The position numbers and the translations under genes are program-made. The notes below the pieces were generated by a model. That model did not search any database, was not told the origin of the DNA, and saw only the letters and a program-made list of their open reading frames with translations. From contig NW_020170385.1 in assembly GCF_000524195.1 (NCBI RefSeq), positions 1,381,898 through 1,445,897 of the forward strand: 64,000 nt of DNA, read 5' to 3'. Positions 61,863-64,000 of this stretch are shown piece by piece; position 1 is the first letter of the stretch; each line of letters opens with the position of its first letter. Origin of the DNA: Echinococcus granulosus. Its lineage: Eukaryota; Platyhelminthes; Cestoda; Cyclophyllidea; Taeniidae.

Positions 61863-64000
61863 CTGAAATAAGCTTATTTACAATCATTTTAAATAGGCAA
61901 AGGATGAAGATTTTATTTCATGCGTTACTGGACTGCATGATATCTCATGTTTAAAAATTATACATTGATGTATATTTTCTTCAGTTTTCAATCCTACCCA
62001 GGCCGAAAAACTTTTATTGTACAGCCATATATTCTCCGCACATTTGGAAGAATGGATCAAATTACTAATGTTTATAAACGAACAACCACAAAATCTATTA
62101 ATTTTAGTTATACTTTTATTGCAGCAACAAAGTTAAACCCACGGATAGGCCCAAAGAGAGTATATATATATATATATCTGTATGATCAAACAGGTTTTAC
62201 TCTAAACTTAGGTTACAGCCAACTCTTTAATCATACGTTTCCTAGCAAAAGTTCGAGTGGTTGAATTCTATTTTAGGCGTTATAGTTTAATCAGTGGCCA
62301 TTAACGTGAACGGTAAAAACCCCAGCAAATAATTTAAAGGGCATTTGTTTCCTCTACTGATTGAGAATGAGTGATTGAGGTAAAGCAAGGCTTTCCCCTT
62401 AATGCTTGTAGAGAAATACATATTTGTTCTTCAAATAGCGAATTAAAATGTATTGTTCCATTTCTAATACAAAAAGGCGATAAATGAATAAGCCGCATAC
62501 TGATCCGACTAGCTATCTCTGTAGGTATAAATGAGTATAAAATATATGTATCTTCCACAATTTAATAAAGAACTAACATTAAAATCCTTAGTAAATATTT
62601 TAATTTTATTAAGGAGCCTTAATTTTAAGTATCTCAGTCTAGGACTAACAAAAAAGCGGATAAAAGAGTCTGCTGGGATACAAAACAGAGATCTTAGGCC
62701 TAAGCAAGTGCCCAACGCCTCATTCGGCATTTCATGTAATTTCAGCACGTAGGAATGAGATAAACATACTTACTTTAAAAAAGGATAATTGTGGTATAAA
62801 GGTGGAATATACTCCTAGTAATTTCACAGGTATGAACTGTGATGAGGTAATCGATGAAGTGGCGACTGCTCTCACTACCTCGGTGACACTGGAAATGAGG
62901 GTTAAGGTCAAACTCGCAGTTAGAAACTGCGAGTTCGGTGTCCCGAGGCTTTGCCAATCCAAAACAGAATAGGACTAATACCACGAAAACTGGAAACAAC
63001 TTTAATTGCGGGTGTTGCTGTGGCGATTTCACGCAACATGATACAAATCGAGGGGTTCGTTCGAGTTGTTTGAAGAGCATATGGCTTTTAAATTTTCCTT
63101 CTGTAGTAGTTTGCCTCTTGGAACACTCAAAAATCTTTCCTCATGAACTCATAAAAACCGCAAGTACCAAATCAAAAAAACAGAAAATTCATATATGTAG
63201 TGTTTTTTGTAAGGTTACCAAATGTGGAACCATTTCAAACACTAAGAATGTGGTAATATAACATTTCTGTTTATTCAAAATGGCCAAATTTGCTTTCGTT
63301 AAAGTCAACTGATTAAGCCCTAGCTGATAAATTTTACCATAGGAACCAAATAATCTTATTTCTACTGTCATACGTCCTATAAACAAATATTATTCTGGTT
63401 CTACATGGCAGTGGAAGGCCCTCAGGTTAGCGTTTTCCGTCAATACTTTTGTTTTGATTACTGGATAAATATTTTCTTAAAAGGCGCTGTCAAAATGAAC
63501 AGCTTTTAGACTGCAGTAAGATCAAGATAGTTTTAAAATGCATTTCAGAATTTGGTTTGTGAATGAAAACTGCAATACAAATCATTTTAACGGTGTTTGT
63601 GTTAAATTTGACATATTTTTAAATCAAAGCGAATAGGTGAAAAGAATTTTCGGCGTGGATATTTATAAGTTGACGAACAAGAGTAATATATTTTAATTTA
63701 AAATATTATTTACGAGTCTTGAGACATCTGTATACCTTGAGGGACGCACACTCAGAAATTTTATAACAGGCACGCATCTATTTTTAAAGATTTGATATAC
63801 TTAGTTTTCCACAAACAACAATGCCATCTCAACCAGTGTTTTTGTTCTACTTTAATTTTACTTTATTTTCTTTTAGAATTTATTATTACCCCTAATTTCC
63901 CCAGTGTTACGCTTTTACGACTGTCGCTTCGATGAACTTAGGCGTCAGTTGACTCAAGGGTCAAATGTGAGGATTCAGTCACGTGACAACAAAACCAGAT
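61863..64000. other. Mostly unassigned right end
   Basis: An AT-rich stretch with a TA microsatellite at about 62160-62177 and a GC-richer block at 62830-62960 that includes a perfect hairpin. No gene recognised. Confidence 0.35.
62911..62935. repeat. Perfect inverted repeat, 11 bp arms with a 3 bp loop
   Basis: AACTCGCAGTT, then AGA, then AACTGCGAGTT. It sits in a GC-richer block that is open on both strands (plus: DEVIDEVATALTTSVTLEM; minus: a Ser/Thr-rich reading). Confidence 0.9.

Noticed and set aside
1..64000. CRISPR arrays, prokaryotic operons, Shine-Dalgarno sites
   Set aside because: The window is clearly spliced eukaryotic DNA; no direct-repeat/spacer pattern is present.

Overview
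This is eukaryotic nuclear DNA: genes are split by GT-AG introns and several protein families are metazoan-specific (Numb, HCF-1, the FERRY subunit PPP1R21, a KY-type protein, a CH-domain protein). A cluster of 28-38 bp introns beside kilobase-sized ones, together with compact gene spacing, points to a flatworm, most likely a tapeworm. The species call is inference; no ribosomal or mitochondrial marker is present. Exon models were built by hand from homology I recognise, splice-site consensus and codon-phase bookkeeping. Within each complete model the exon phases close exactly.

Layout. 601-2200 (+): last four exons of a coiled-coil axonemal protein resembling CCDC39. 3392-5774 (-): a shortened PPP1R21. 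5775-9085: repeat-rich spacer with an assembly gap and a small inserted mobile element. 9086-16499 (-): complete ten-exon NUMB. 16500-18880: spacer with a second repeat copy and gap. 18881-34342 (-): nine 3' exons of a KY-type transglutaminase-like protein, with a GC-AG intron. 34343-41596: mostly unassigned, with one possible exon, an orphan 183-codon ORF and two interspersed repeats. 41597-47532 (+): complete 15-exon HCF-1 orthologue. 48188-57319 (-): a protein with one N-terminal Ig domain and one C-terminal CH domain, convergent with HCF-1. 57320-64000: fragments of unrecognised genes, a third gap and a perfect hairpin.

There is no operon and no shared pathway. The genes cover Notch and endocytic control (NUMB), chromatin and transcription co-regulation (HCF-1), endosomal mRNA transport (PPP1R21), cilia (CCDC39-like), and probably muscle or cytoskeleton (KY-like, Ig-CH). 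The points most worth a second look are the Ig+CH architecture, a Taspase1-like site in an HCF that lacks HCF repeats, loss of the KY catalytic cysteine position, the missing central domain of PPP1R21, the ultra-short introns, and a filled-site/empty-site pair that defines a ~196 bp mobile element with a 4 bp target duplication.
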